A stretch of 64,000 nucleotides of DNA from Mariniflexile gromovii (GCF_017814435.1 NZ_JAGJCB010000002.1:186001-250000); one strand, 5' to 3'. Positions 37,954 to 47,851 are shown, counted from the first letter of the stretch. Numbers and translations: made by a program. Notes: generated by a model from the letters alone, not told the origin.

Positions 37954-40079
37954 TTATGCAATTTTAATTGAATACGCTTTCGCGGAACATCAACATCTAA
38001 AACCTTTACAATAACCTGTTGGTGCAGGCTTACATGCTCGTTAACATCTTTCACAAAACTATCGGATAGATTTGAAACGTGAATAAGGCCGCTTTCTTTG
38101 ATGCCCACATCTACAAAACAGCCAAAATTGGTAATATTGTTTACAATACCCGGAAGTAATTGCCCTTCTCTTAAATCGTTAATGGTTTTAATATTTTGAT
38201 TAAAGGTGAATACTTTAGCCTGCTCTCGGATGTCTAAACCTGGTTTTTCCAATTCGTTTATAATATCTTGAAGCGTAGGCAGCCCAACGGTTTCCGTACA
38301 ATATTTTTTTAAATCTATATTTTGAAGTTGGTCCTTGTTTCCTATTAAATCTGTTACATGCTTGCCTAAATCTTTCGCCATTTTTTCAACAATAGCATAA
38401 CTTTCAGGATGCACTGCCGAATCATCTAAAGGGTTTTTAGCCTCTTTAATTCTTAAAAAAGCGGCTCCTTGCTCAAACGCTTTGCCACCCAAACGCGGCA
38501 CTTTTTTAACCTCATTTCTAGAAGTAAATGCACCATTTTCATCGCGATATGCTACAATATTTTCGGCTAGTTTTGGTCCAATACCCGACACATAACTTAA
38601 CAAACTTGTACTTGCCGTGTTTAGGTTAACACCAACGGCATTTACGCAACTTTCAACCACTACATCCAATTCTTTTTTAAGTTTGGTTTGATCAACATCG
38701 TGCTGATACTGACCAACACCAATGGATTTGGCATCAATTTTAACCAATTCTGCTAAGGGATCTTGCAAGCGTCTGCCAATAGATACCGAACCACGAACTG
38801 TGACATCGTAATTAGGGAATTCATCGCGTGCTATTTTTGATGCCGAATAAATACTAGCGCCCGCCTCACTTACCACAAATACTTGTATATCATTCTTAAA
38901 ATGAATTTTTCTAATAACCGCTTCGGTTTCTCGCGATGCCGTTCCGTTTCCAATGGCAATAGCTTCAATTTGATACGCTTCTGTTAAGGAGCTTATTTTT
39001 TTCATAGCACCAATCGTATCGCTCTTGGGCGGATGCGGATAAATGGTTTCATTATACAACAAACCACCTTGTGCATCTAAACACACCACTTTACAGCCGG
39101 TCCGAAACCCTGGATCAATTGCCAAAACACGTTTTTCTCCTAATGGCGACCCTAACAATAGTTGCTTTAAATTTTTTGCAAAAACTGAAATAGCAGCTTC
39201 ATCGGCTTTGGTTTTTGCATTTTGCAGGGCCTCGTTTGAAAGTGACGGCAACAATAAACGTTTGTAGGCATCTTGTATCGCTATTTGAATTTGCTCTGTA
39301 CAATCATTATTAGAACGCATGATGCGGTCTTCAATTTTTGTTAAGGCTTTTTCATCGTCAATTTCAATTTTCACTTTTATAAAACCTTCAGATTCGGCGC
39401 GTAATATAGCCAATAATCGGTGTGATGGTATTCTGCTTAAAGCTTCCTCCCATTCAAAATAATCTCTAAATTTTTGGGCATTTTCATCATCTGCTTTCGC
39501 CTTTACCACTTTCGTGGAAATCATAGCAAAACGTTCCAATTGTTGTCGGATGTTGTTTCGAATATCAGTAAGTTCGTTAATCCATTCTGAAATAATATGG
39601 CGTGCGCCTTCTAACGCATCTTCAACCGACTTAATTTCACCTTTTACATACTTATACGCTACCGATTCTACATCATTCACATTTTGGCTCATAATTATTT
39701 TTGCCAAAGGTTCCAATCCGTTTTGTCTTGCTGTTTCAGCCTTTGTTTTTCGGCTTTTCTTAAATGGTAGATATAAATCTTCAAGTGTTGTTAAATCTTG
39801 CGTGGCTTCAATTTTTTGTTTTAATTCTGAAGTTAAAGCATCTTGCTCTTCCAAAGCTTTTAAAATAGCTGCTTTTCGTTTTTCTAAAGTTTCAAATTGC
39901 TCCTTGAACTTTACAATATCGCCTATTTGAACCTCATCTAAATTACCAGTTCTTTCTTTTCTGTAACGGGATATGAATGGAATGGTGCAATCTTCATTTA
40001 ATAATTCAACCGTATTTTTAATGGAAACTTCGGGAAGTTTTGTGTGGGAAACAATATAATTTAATAATGGGGTCATCAA
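37950..40079 (-). CDS. Tex-family RNA-binding transcriptional accessory protein
   Basis: 709 residues with the Tex architecture: helical N-terminal region with SRYRKERTGNLDEVQI at about 37-52, a YqgF/RNase H-like domain (VLAIDPGFRTGCKVV near 318), helix-hairpin-helix motifs at about 500-560 (NTASTSLLSYVSGIGPKLAENI), and a C-terminal S1 domain at about 635-705 (LLPGIVNNITNFGCFVDVG). Tex binds nucleic acid in the cytoplasm and affects transcription. Its stop codon lies inside the terminal repeat of the element 37816-37953. Confidence 0.94.
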   Translation of the reverse strand: MMTPLLNYIVSHTKLPEVSIKNTVELLNEDCTIPFISRYRKERTGNLDEVQIGDIVKFKEQFETLEKRKAAILKALEEQDALTSELKQKIEATQDLTTLEDLYLPFKKSRKTKAETARQNGLEPLAKIIMSQNVNDVESVAYKYVKGEIKSVEDALEGARHIISEWINELTDIRNNIRQQLERFAMISTKVVKAKADDENAQKFRDYFEWEEALSRIPSHRLLAILRAESEGFIKVKIEIDDEKALTKIEDRIMRSNNDCTEQIQIAIQDAYKRLLLPSLSNEALQNAKTKADEAAISVFAKNLKQLLLGSPLGEKRVLAIDPGFRTGCKVVCLDAQGGLLYNETIYPHPPKSDTIGAMKKISSLTEAYQIEAIAIGNGTASRETEAVIRKIHFKNDIQVFVVSEAGASIYSASKIARDEFPNYDVTVRGSVSIGRRLQDPLAELVKIDAKSIGVGQYQHDVDQTKLKKELDVVVESCVNAVGVNLNTASTSLLSYVSGIGPKLAENIVAYRDENGAFTSRNEVKKVPRLGGKAFEQGAAFLRIKEAKNPLDDSAVHPESYAIVEKMAKDLGKHVTDLIGNKDQLQNIDLKKYCTETVGLPTLQDIINELEKPGLDIREQAKVFTFNQNIKTINDLREGQLLPGIVNNITNFGCFVDVGIKESGLIHVSNLSDSFVKDVNEHVSLHQQVIVKVLDVDVPRKRIQLKLHK

Positions 40080-40093
40080 TCTTGTTTTAAATG

Positions 40094-40136
40094 AAAAAAT
40101 CTCGCTTTCAAAGTAACATTGAAAACGAGATTTTTA
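40094..40136 (-). terminator. Terminator of the lipocalin-OmpA gene pair
   Basis: AAAAATCTCG pairs with CGAGATTTTT; the stem continues inward with TTTCAA/TTGAAA apart from one mismatch. It lies 20 bp past the OmpA-like stop on the minus strand. Confidence 0.65.
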
Positions 40137-40156
40137 CAAATTTATATTGAAAATAA

Positions 40157-40861
40157 TTAATTCCCAGCTTGGGTTTTTGCGTCTTGAATCATTTTTTCAT
40201 TTGGCAAAATAGCCACATTTACACGTCTGTTTTTTGCACGTCCTGCAGCAGTTGCATTATCGTGTAACGGTTGTGTTTCTCCAAACCAATTGGTAGTTAA
40301 CCTTCCTGAAGAAATCCCATTACTTGACAAATAATTAGTTACCGCATATGCTCTATTTTTAGAAAGCGTCATGTTATACTCTTCTGAACCTTGGCTATCG
40401 GTATGCCCAACTACTAAAATATTAGTGTCTGGATATTCTTTAAAAACATTTATCAGCTTGTTTAAGTTTTGTTGAGAAGCAGCATTAATGTTATACTTAT
40501 TAGTATCAAAGTACACACCGCTACCTTCATCAAAAGTCACTACAATACCATCATCTACGCGCTCTACTTGTGCTCCTGGTATTTCTTCTTCAATTTTTTG
40601 TGCCTGTTTATCCATTTTGTTTCCAATAAGGATACCTGCACCACCACCTACAACACCACCAATAACAGCTCCTAATTCACCATTACCGCCCTTGCCAACA
40701 TTGTTTCCTATAATGGCTCCTAAAATAGCACCACCGGTAGCACCAATAACGGCACCTTTTTGTTTATTATTTGCATTTTGTACTGATTTACAGTTTGTTA
40801 AACTTATTGCCACAACAAGTGTAAAAAGTAAAATTCCTGCTTTATTTATAATTGTTTTCAT
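40157..40861 (-). CDS. OmpA-family lipoprotein with glycine zipper
   Basis: The start is set at ATG 40859-40861, because upstream codons would overlap the preceding gene and the signal peptide begins MKTIINKAGILLF. The 234-residue product has a lipobox near TNC (residue 24). A glycine-zipper segment follows (GATGGAILGAIIGNNVGKG and GAVIGGVVGGGAGILIGNKM, about 38-85). The C-terminal OmpA peptidoglycan-binding domain spans about 110-220, with VVGHTDSQGSEEYN and NRAYAVTNYL. It probably anchors the outer membrane to the cell wall. It is 13 bp downstream of the lipocalin-like gene. Confidence 0.92.
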   Translation of the reverse strand: MKTIINKAGILLFTLVVAISLTNCKSVQNANNKQKGAVIGATGGAILGAIIGNNVGKGGNGELGAVIGGVVGGGAGILIGNKMDKQAQKIEEEIPGAQVERVDDGIVVTFDEGSGVYFDTNKYNINAASQQNLNKLINVFKEYPDTNILVVGHTDSQGSEEYNMTLSKNRAYAVTNYLSSNGISSGRLTTNWFGETQPLHDNATAAGRAKNRRVNVAILPNEKMIQDAKTQAGN

Positions 40862-40874
40862 CTTCGATCCGTTT

Positions 40875-41345
40875 TTATTGTTTTGAAAAACCCATATTAA
40901 TAGTAAGTGTACTGCCATTCACATTTACTGTTTGCTGCCATTGCATAGCATTATCGGACAATGCTGCGAGTTTTAACCTAAACCCTTGATTGGTTTCCGA
41001 TTTATGCTTTTCATTTGTAGGTTTCAGTAAAAAATCATACAATCCAGTTTCAGCATCTACTTCTTGAATGGTGAATACAAAATATCTTTCCCCTGTGGCA
41101 CAATTAGTACCGTTAATAGTATAAACTCCTGTATTGTTGTTAGGTACAAATTGCCATATACTACCTTCAAAACAAGCTTTTGATGCGTCGTTAAGTAACG
41201 TAGCATTGTACGTTCCCGCTTGGTTATAGGTTATTGAATTTAAAACCCAATCACCTTTAATCACTTTTTTTGATACTCTTACGGTTTTAGAAGTACCGCA
41301 ACTTACTAAACTAATAGCTAAGCATAATAATATTAACTTTTTCAT
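40875..41345 (-). CDS. Lipocalin-like lipoprotein
   Basis: 156 residues with a lipoprotein signal (ILLCLAISLVSC, Cys16). The mature part begins near KVIKGDWVLNSITYNQAG, the lipocalin-like start, and has beta-rich segments (GSIWQFVPNNNTGVYTING). Paired genes for a lipocalin-like protein and an OmpA lipoprotein are common in Flavobacteriaceae. The ligand is unknown. It is the upstream gene of the pair. Confidence 0.8.
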   Translation of the reverse strand: MKKLILLCLAISLVSCGTSKTVRVSKKVIKGDWVLNSITYNQAGTYNATLLNDASKACFEGSIWQFVPNNNTGVYTINGTNCATGERYFVFTIQEVDAETGLYDFLLKPTNEKHKSETNQGFRLKLAALSDNAMQWQQTVNVNGSTLTINMGFSKQ

Positions 41346-41521
41346 AAAAATTTTACATTAAATTACGATACAAAGATGCAATTCTGTTCTCATATTTATG
41401 TTATAAGATTGCCAATTTTGATTATAAAATTTCCATTTAAAGTAGTTTGTCGATTTAGGCAAACCAACTAAATGAAAAACGAAGATTCTTTGACTTATTT
41501 AAGTATGTAAGAATTAGAAGT

Positions 41522-41956
41522 TTACTCTTTTTCAGCAGCTTCAAAAACAGCTAAAGGTGCCATTCTTGCCTTGTTTAAAGTCATATTATTTCCGTTTAAA
41601 GAATAGTTGTCTGCTCTCTCTAAAACTACCATAAATTGATTTTCAACTGCCATATCCATACACGCCATTAAAGTGGCTACCATTTTAGACAATGTTATTT
41701 GGTTGCCTTCTTTTAGTTGATAGGTTCCGCTAAAATTATTGCAACTGCCATTGCCATAAACTTTATCATCATCTTTGGAGAATGTGATGAACGCATTTTT
41801 ATCACTTACATCCTTACCCATTAATGTTACCAGTTTCCATTTAACATTTTCAATAGACGTGGTTTCTTTTGATGTCGTAGAAGTTGCTGTTTTTGAAGTA
41901 TGACAACTTGTGAATAGTATAAGTGTTACAAAAATGTTTAAAGTAATTAATTTCAT
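41522..41956 (-). CDS. META-domain lipoprotein
   Basis: 144 residues with a signal peptide and lipobox ending FTSC near residue 18. The META domain covers about 35-140: NVKWKLVTLMGK, then GNGSCNNFSGTYQL and LSKMVATLMACM, which are typical of the HslJ/META family. HslJ-like proteins have been tied to stress and antibiotic tolerance in the envelope, though the mechanism is unknown. It stands alone between two unrelated genes. Confidence 0.88.
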   Translation of the reverse strand: MKLITLNIFVTLILFTSCHTSKTATSTTSKETTSIENVKWKLVTLMGKDVSDKNAFITFSKDDDKVYGNGSCNNFSGTYQLKEGNQITLSKMVATLMACMDMAVENQFMVVLERADNYSLNGNNMTLNKARMAPLAVFEAAEKE

Positions 41957-42042
41957 AATGTTTTTGATTTATAGTTTTTCTGAATAAAGCAAAAAGCAGA
42001 CCATTTTTTGAAATGTGAGCCATTTGAACTTCATTTAATCTT

Positions 42043-43629
42043 TTAATTTTTTGTTGTCTTTAAAGGTGTATTTAACCAATACTTTGAAACAGCATCGTTT
42101 TTATTTAGGTGAGCTTTGGATAAAGGTGATAATTTATCAATATATTCTAAATTCTTTGATGGTTTCTTGTTGGGAAAAACCTCTTGCACAAATATTTCCC
42201 TAAACTGATTCACATCTAAAAAAAGAAGTTGTCCCAATGTTCTATTTGAGGTATCTAAAACATTTTTAGTTTCAAAATCAACCTTCGAACTCGCATTCAT
42301 TTCAAACTTCTTAAATGTGTTTTCTTTTATATGAATTTTAATTTGATTCGCTTTACCTTCAACCAATTCAACAGCCTTAATAGGCAGTTCTACATTGGCA
42401 TAATACAATTTAAAGTTATTCTTTTTTAATGTGCTTTCATTTATTGGATTATTGAAACTTACATATACAACATCTAACAAATCATTTAAGTTAAGCGATG
42501 TTGTTGTAAAGCTATTGTCATCTTTTACTTTAAATGTATTATTGAATGAAAGGTAATTTAAATACATACGATTGTTTTTAGGCACGTACTCTAAATTAAT
42601 AGCATAGGTAGAATTTTTAGAGTCACCCTCATAAACCGCATATACTATTTTATGGATAGCAAAATTGCCTTTGGATATATAAATAGTGCCTTCTGCTCTA
42701 AAGTTATCTTCAAACTTCATATTGCCTTTAACATATAGAAAACGTGTATTAATGGAAGTGTTTTTTGGGACTTTCTTCTTTATACTAATTTCATAAATGG
42801 GTCTATCATTTAAAAAGGTCGTTCCAACGAGTTCAAAATCGTGATTTTTTATAAAATCTGCCTCCCAATTATAAATAAAGGCCAGATTTTTCATTTCATA
42901 ATTTCTAATAGGGTCGTGCATTTGTAAAATACTCAATTCGTTCCCACCTATGGGAGGTAATTCTGCATTCTCAATGTACTTAGATTTCTTATTATCGTAA
43001 GGAATAGAAAATTTTGAATTTTGTTCAAACCCTTTATTTAATATATAAGAATAAAGGGCTGTTTTGTTTTCTTTATTTAAAAATGAATGGGTGCTAAAAC
43101 CTGCATCAAAGACTTCAAGTAGACCTTCGTTTAAATTAAAATATTCATTTTCGAAAACTTGATAGTCTCGATAATAGGCTAAATAAGAAAACGGTTCTTT
43201 AGGGTAGTGAATCTTTATATTCTTTATGGCATTTGTTATAATTTGTTCAGCTATTAAAACACCAGATGCTTCCTTTTTTACTCTACTTTTAGTAATAGTT
43301 ACCGTTTCCAAAACCTCAACTTTTGCTGCTATTTTAAGAATATTGAGGGAGGCTTTATCTAAAGTTTCAATACTTACATAATTAGTTTTAAAACCAATGG
43401 AAGATATAATTAAAGTATCGTTTTGAGTTAGATGTTCTTGTGGTAACCTGAAGTTCCCTTCTTCATCGGCAATTAAACCTCTGTTGGTATTATTTATTCT
43501 GATGGTGGCAAAACTTATTGGCTCGAAAGAAACGCTATCTACAACCTTTACTGAAAAAAAGTTGCTTTCTTGGGCTATAATGAATGATAAAGAAAAGAAA
43601 AAAAGAAGCGTGGTTAGTGTGTTTTTCAT
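42043..43629 (-). CDS. Secreted protein with N-terminal carboxypeptidase-like regulatory domain
   Basis: The start is placed at ATG 43627-43629, since the signal peptide MKNTLTTLLFFFSLSFIIAQ begins there. The 528-residue protein has a carboxypeptidase-D-like beta domain at about 25-105 (KVVDSVSFEPISFATIRIN, DTLIISSIGFKT). The remaining 400 residues are beta-rich and resemble the DUF5686-like/large TonB-box-free family members, but have no plug or barrel I can define. It is probably an outer-membrane or periplasmic protein of unknown role. Confidence 0.72.
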   Translation of the reverse strand: MKNTLTTLLFFFSLSFIIAQESNFFSVKVVDSVSFEPISFATIRINNTNRGLIADEEGNFRLPQEHLTQNDTLIISSIGFKTNYVSIETLDKASLNILKIAAKVEVLETVTITKSRVKKEASGVLIAEQIITNAIKNIKIHYPKEPFSYLAYYRDYQVFENEYFNLNEGLLEVFDAGFSTHSFLNKENKTALYSYILNKGFEQNSKFSIPYDNKKSKYIENAELPPIGGNELSILQMHDPIRNYEMKNLAFIYNWEADFIKNHDFELVGTTFLNDRPIYEISIKKKVPKNTSINTRFLYVKGNMKFEDNFRAEGTIYISKGNFAIHKIVYAVYEGDSKNSTYAINLEYVPKNNRMYLNYLSFNNTFKVKDDNSFTTTSLNLNDLLDVVYVSFNNPINESTLKKNNFKLYYANVELPIKAVELVEGKANQIKIHIKENTFKKFEMNASSKVDFETKNVLDTSNRTLGQLLFLDVNQFREIFVQEVFPNKKPSKNLEYIDKLSPLSKAHLNKNDAVSKYWLNTPLKTTKN

Positions 43630-43707
43630 AAAGCATGGTTGTACGAAAAACACTCACAAAAACGATGCCATATCATTCATTTAAGGAAAAACAGAATTCC
43701 TTAAAAC

Positions 43708-43869
43708 TTAAGCTACTTTTTTAAGTAAATCGAAGCAAGGGCATTTTCCACAACGCTTGTTCTCACTTTTCTTATATTTTTCGCAACAGCTGCTTTTTAC
43801 TTTACTAGGAAATTTTATCCCAGCTTTTTCAAGTTTTTTAAGCGCCTTTTTTTGTTTCTTCTTGCCCAA
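43708..43869 (-). CDS. Small Cys-rich, Lys-rich protein
   Basis: A 53-residue frame starting at TTG (43867-43869); an in-frame stop lies four codons upstream and no ATG is available. The N-terminal half is strongly basic (GKKKQKKALKKLEKAG). The C-terminal half holds five cysteines in the pattern CC-x10-C-x2-C-x1-C (KSSCCEKYKK ... RCGKCPCFDLL), which suits zinc or iron-sulfur binding. The stop and codon pattern are clean. It follows ferritin by 74 bp on the same strand, so a metal-related role is possible but not shown. Confidence 0.65.
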   Translation of the reverse strand: MGKKKQKKALKKLEKAGIKFPSKVKSSCCEKYKKSENKRCGKCPCFDLLKKVA

Positions 43870-43943
43870 GAGACTTATTTATAAATAAATGATGGGCAAA
43901 AATAGTTATTTTAATTAAATCTAAATAAGATTAAATGTTAAAA

Positions 43944-44462
43944 TTATTGTGGCGTTGTTGAAGCCGCTGTACTAACCGTTAAGTTTTGTATATCCCTGTC
44001 AAACAGATATAAACCACCTTTATCGTCACCTATTAGGTTAATCTTATCTAAAATAGTACGTGCCATGGCTTCTTCTTCTATTTGTTCAGCAACATACCAT
44101 TGTAAAAAGTTATGTGTAGAATAATCTTTTTCTTGTAGACTGATGTGTACCAACTCGTTGATGCTTTCTGAAACAAAAACCTCATGCTTATAAAGTTCTT
44201 CAAACATCTCTTTAAACGATTTAAACGTTACGTTGGGTGCTGAAAGTGCTGAAACTTGCGCATGCCCCCCACGTTCGTTTACATATTTAACCAATTTAAG
44301 CATGTGGTCGCGCTCTTCTTGCGATTGTTTGTACATAAACCCTGCAACACCTTCCAGTCCTTTCACTTCGGCCCAACATGCCATAGCTAAGTAAATTTGT
44401 GATGATTGCGCTTCTATTTTCACTTGATTGTTAAGTGCTTTTTCTATATTTTTTGATAACAT
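43944..44462 (-). CDS. Ferritin (FtnA type)
   Basis: Non-haem iron-storage protein that oxidises Fe(II) and stores it in a 24-mer cage. The 172 residues form the four-helix bundle. The ferroxidase residues sit at the same numbers as in E. coli FtnA: Glu17, Glu50, His53, Glu94, Gln127 and Glu130. There is no haem-ligand pattern of bacterioferritin. The Cys-rich small gene lies 74 bp downstream. Confidence 0.95.
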   Translation of the reverse strand: MLSKNIEKALNNQVKIEAQSSQIYLAMACWAEVKGLEGVAGFMYKQSQEERDHMLKLVKYVNERGGHAQVSALSAPNVTFKSFKEMFEELYKHEVFVSESINELVHISLQEKDYSTHNFLQWYVAEQIEEEAMARTILDKINLIGDDKGGLYLFDRDIQNLTVSTAASTTPQ

Positions 44463-44572
44463 AATTTTGCGTTTTTTGTAAAGTTAATGAATTCTTTAAG
44501 GTCTTCAAAGTTGGCCTAACACAATAATTTTATGCAAATCAAATTTTTAATAAGATTAAGTCTATTTAAAAC

Positions 44573-46639
44573 TTAACTTATATGCAACCCATTTGGCACG
44601 TTGGCATCATCAGGATTTACAAATACCAATTTGCCTTCAGTGCTTTCCGTCATTAAAATCATGCCTTGGCTTTCTACACCACGCAATGCTCTAGGAGCTA
44701 GATTTACTAAAACCGTTACCTTTTTTCCAACCACTTCTTCGGGTGTAAAGCTTTCTGCAATGCCCGAAACAATGGTGCGCACATCCAAACCTGTATCTAC
44801 CTTTAAAACCAACAGTTTTTTAGCTTTTGGCATTTTTTCAGCTTCCAAAATAGTACCCACACGCATGTCAAGTTTTGTAAAATCATCAAACGTAATGGTC
44901 GGTTTTTGGGGTTCTACAGCTTTATTTGCAGCTTCGTTAGCTTTTTTGCTGGCTTCTAATTTATCCAATTGAAATTGAATGGTTTCATCTTCAATTTTTG
45001 AAAATAACAATTCGGCTTCTCCTATTTGGTGCCCGACTGGGAGCAATACATCTTTAGTACTTACTTCATTCCAAGACGTCTCGACTGCGCTCGACGTGAC
45101 ATTTAAAATACTTTTAAGTTTTGTTGAAGTAAACGGCAAAAACGGTTCGCTTAAAGTGGCTAGAGCAGATGCTATTTGAAGCGCTACATACATAATGGTT
45201 TGTGTACGTGCTTCATCTACTTTTATTACTTTCCAAGGTTCTTCATCGGCTAGATACTTGTTTCCAAGTCGAGCCAAATTCATTAGTTCTGTTTGGGCTT
45301 CTCTAAAGCGGTAACGTTCAATAGAACTTGAAATCACTTCTGGATACGCTTTTAAAGCTGCCAAAGTTTCTTCATCTACTTGTGAAAAAGCACCTGGAGC
45401 AGGCACAATGCCGTTGTAATATTTATTGGTTAGCACCACAACACGGTTGATGAAATTACCAAAAATAGCTACCAATTCGTTATTATTTCTAGCTTGAAAA
45501 TCTTTCCATGTAAAATCGTTATCCTTAGTTTCTGGAGCATTGGCGGTTAACGCATAACGCAATACATCTTGCTGGTTTGGAAATTCTTTTAAATATTCTG
45601 GTAACCAAACCGCCCAATTTTTTGAGGTAGACAATTTATTCCCTTCTAAATTTAAAAACTCGTTTGCTGGCACATTTTCAGGTAAAATATAAGACCCCTC
45701 TGCTTTTAACATCGCTGGGAAAATAATGCAATGGAACACAATATTGTCCTTTCCTATAAAGTGCACCAACTTTGTGTCGTTGCTTTTCCAATAGGGTTCC
45801 CAATCTTTACCTTCGCGTTGTGCCCATTCTTTTGTTGATGAAATATAACCAATTGGCGCATCAAACCACACATACAGCACTTTGCCTTCGCCACCTGGCA
45901 CCGGTACTGGAATACCCCAGTCTAAATCGCGGGTTACGGCACGCGGACGCAAACCATCATCTATCCACGATTTTACTTGTCCGTACACATTTGGTTTCCA
46001 ATCTTTTTTATGGCCTTCTAAAATCCATTCACGTAAAAAGGCTTCGTGTTTATCTAAAGGTAAAAACCAGTGTTTTGTTTCTTTTAGTGTTGGCACATTG
46101 CCTGTTAAAGCTGATTTTGGATTGATTAAATCGGTAGCATTTAAACTGGTACCACATTTTTCACATTGGTCGCCATAAGCTTCTTCATTACCACATTTTG
46201 GGCAGGTTCCCGTTACAAATCTGTCGGCTAAAAATTGGTTTGCTTTTTCGTCGTATAACTGCTCGGTAGTTTCTTCAATAAAATCGCCTTTATCGTATAA
46301 AGTTTTGAAAAATTCCGAAGCTGTTTCATGATGAATTTTAGCCGAAGTACGCGAATAATTATCAAACGAAATACCAAATTCTTCAAATGATTGCTTGATG
46401 ATTGTATGGTATTTATCAACCACATCTTGCGGTGTAACACCTTCGTTTTTTGCTTTTATGGTAATGGGTACACCGTGTTCATCACTACCACCAATAAAAA
46501 CCACATCGTTTCCTGTTAAACGTAAATAGCGAGCATAAATATCGGCTGGAACATAAACACCTGCTAAATGCCCAATATGTATGGGACCATTGGTATAAGG
46601 TAATGCAGAGGTTATGGTGTATCTTTTTGGTTTGTTCAT
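44573..46639 (-). CDS. metG: Methionyl-tRNA synthetase with C-terminal tRNA-binding domain
   Basis: Charges initiator and elongator tRNA-Met. The 688 residues include HIGH at 21-24, a zinc knuckle with two CxxC pairs (CPKCG and CEKCG near 148-162), the KMSKS-equivalent KLSTS near 335, and a C-terminal Trbp111/EMAP-like domain from about 585 ([17 protein letters not shown]). At about 512-521 the sequence [10 protein letters not shown] is encoded by a palindromic repeat core (45079-45103) otherwise found between genes, so this loop seems to come from an inserted repeat. The reading frame is intact. Confidence 0.97.
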   Translation of the reverse strand: MNKPKRYTITSALPYTNGPIHIGHLAGVYVPADIYARYLRLTGNDVVFIGGSDEHGVPITIKAKNEGVTPQDVVDKYHTIIKQSFEEFGISFDNYSRTSAKIHHETASEFFKTLYDKGDFIEETTEQLYDEKANQFLADRFVTGTCPKCGNEEAYGDQCEKCGTSLNATDLINPKSALTGNVPTLKETKHWFLPLDKHEAFLREWILEGHKKDWKPNVYGQVKSWIDDGLRPRAVTRDLDWGIPVPVPGGEGKVLYVWFDAPIGYISSTKEWAQREGKDWEPYWKSNDTKLVHFIGKDNIVFHCIIFPAMLKAEGSYILPENVPANEFLNLEGNKLSTSKNWAVWLPEYLKEFPNQQDVLRYALTANAPETKDNDFTWKDFQARNNNELVAIFGNFINRVVVLTNKYYNGIVPAPGAFSQVDEETLAALKAYPEVISSSIERYRFREAQTELMNLARLGNKYLADEEPWKVIKVDEARTQTIMYVALQIASALATLSEPFLPFTSTKLKSILNVTSSAVETSWNEVSTKDVLLPVGHQIGEAELLFSKIEDETIQFQLDKLEASKKANEAANKAVEPQKPTITFDDFTKLDMRVGTILEAEKMPKAKKLLVLKVDTGLDVRTIVSGIAESFTPEEVVGKKVTVLVNLAPRALRGVESQGMILMTESTEGKLVFVNPDDANVPNGLHIS
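45079..45103. repeat. Palindromic repeat core inside metG
   Basis: TCTCGACTGCGCTCGACGTGACA matches the repeat core at 26384-26403 (reverse complement) and at 46719-46738. It lies inside an intact reading frame, in the linker between the anticodon-binding and C-terminal domains of the enzyme. Confidence 0.75.
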
Positions 46640-46652
46640 CTCAATTATTATT

Positions 46653-46742
46653 GTGTCAGGTCGAGCGCTCCCGATAGTTATTGGGACTAAACCTTGTTTA
46701 ATATTTATACTTTAAAACCTCTCGACTGCGCTCGAGGGGACA
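46653..46742. repeat. Palindromic repeat upstream of metG
   Basis: GTCAGGTCGAGCGCT at the left and CTCTCGACTGCGCTCGAGGGGAC at the right form inverted arms of about 20 bp. A second small palindrome, CCCGATAGTTATTGGG, lies inside the left arm. The element is in the metG 5' region, between the gene and its candidate promoter, so it would be part of the mRNA leader. Confidence 0.7.
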
Positions 46743-46773
46743 AAAGTATGTTAGACTGCTTTATTTAAAGCCG

Positions 46774-46781
46774 CAAAAGTA
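46774..46781 (-). promoter_or_regulatory. Candidate -7 element for metG
   Basis: The minus strand reads TACTTTTG, matching TAnnTTTG, about 135 bp before the metG start. A second match (46741-46748) is nearer. Confidence 0.4.
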
Positions 46782-46809
46782 CACAATTTGACTGCGATTT
46801 AGAAAAAAA

Positions 46810-47841
46810 ATGTACATTTACATTATGTCTAGAATCACATTATTTACAATCCTACTTTGTGCTGTTTTTTTCTGCGGAAAAACAACTGTTTCGGCACAAA
46901 ACACAACCTTTAATAAAACTACTACTTTGATACGTCCACCTTATTTGAAAACTGGCGATACTGTTGCCATTGTTGCACCATCGGGCATTTTAAGAAACCG
47001 AACTGCTGAAGTTGAACAAGCAAAAAACCTGCTTAAAAGTTGGGGCTTGCACGCGGTAGTTGGTAAAAACGTGTTTAACCAAAACAACCACTTTGCCGGA
47101 ACAGACGCTGAACGTGCCGAAGATTTTCAAAAAGCGATGGACGACCCAAAAATCAGCGCCATTTGGTGTGCACGTGGTGGTTATGGAGCGGTGCGTATTT
47201 TAGATAAATTGAACTACACTAAATTTAGAAAACAACCCAAATGGATTATTGGTTATTCTGATATTACGGCAATTCACAATCAAGTTCATAATGAAGGTTT
47301 TGAAAGTTTGCATGCCATGATGTGTACCAGTTTGCAAGATAATAATGAAACCATCAAAGAAACGATTTCTACCTTTAAGGATGCCCTTTTTGGCAATCCG
47401 TTATCGTACACCTTACAAGGTTCAAAACACAACAAAACAGGCACTACTTCGGGATTATTGGTTGGTGGCAACTTAAGTATTTTGTACAGTATGTTGGGAT
47501 CTAAAACCAGTATTGACACTAAGAATAAAATTTTATTTATTGAAGAAATTGGCGAATACGAATACCATATAGATCGCATGTTACAAAGTTTAAAACGTGC
47601 CGGTTATTTTGAACATTGCAAGGGTGTTATTGTTGGCGATATCACTAAAGTAAGAAGGAATACCACCCAATGGGGAAGCTCTGTGGAGCAACTTATTCTG
47701 GATGTTTTGACAGATTATAACATACCTGTAGCTTTTAATATGCCCGCAGGACATGAAAAAGATAATCGTGCCATGATTTTTGGTAGAGCGGTTCAGCTAA
47801 ACGTGAGCCAAGACCAGTCTACAGTTGTTTTTCAAAACTAA
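46810..47841 (+). CDS. LD-carboxypeptidase (peptidase S66)
   Basis: Removes the terminal D-alanine from tetrapeptides in murein recycling. 343 residues with an N-terminal hydrophobic signal (ITLFTILLCAVFF) that directs it to the envelope. The nucleophile Ser is in IIGYSDITAIH (about residue 146). The other catalytic residues are Glu in LFIEEIGEYEYHIDRM and His in AGHEKDN near the C-terminus. The RGGYGAVRILDKL motif is also typical. ATG 46825 (MSRITLF) is a possible alternative start. The next gene begins 10 bp after. Confidence 0.92.
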   Translation: MYIYIMSRITLFTILLCAVFFCGKTTVSAQNTTFNKTTTLIRPPYLKTGDTVAIVAPSGILRNRTAEVEQAKNLLKSWGLHAVVGKNVFNQNNHFAGTDAERAEDFQKAMDDPKISAIWCARGGYGAVRILDKLNYTKFRKQPKWIIGYSDITAIHNQVHNEGFESLHAMMCTSLQDNNETIKETISTFKDALFGNPLSYTLQGSKHNKTGTTSGLLVGGNLSILYSMLGSKTSIDTKNKILFIEEIGEYEYHIDRMLQSLKRAGYFEHCKGVIVGDITKVRRNTTQWGSSVEQLILDVLTDYNIPVAFNMPAGHEKDNRAMIFGRAVQLNVSQDQSTVVFQN

Positions 47842-47851
47842 TATTGTTAAC

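Noticed and set aside
39514-39930. A 138-codon plus-strand frame inside tex
   Set aside because: It lies fully within the intact Tex coding region on the other strand and resembles no protein.
40488-40886. A 132-codon plus-strand frame opposite the OmpA-like gene
   Set aside because: It is a mirror of the glycine-zipper coding sequence (runs of Pro and Ala) and the minus strand encodes a clear OmpA-family lipoprotein.
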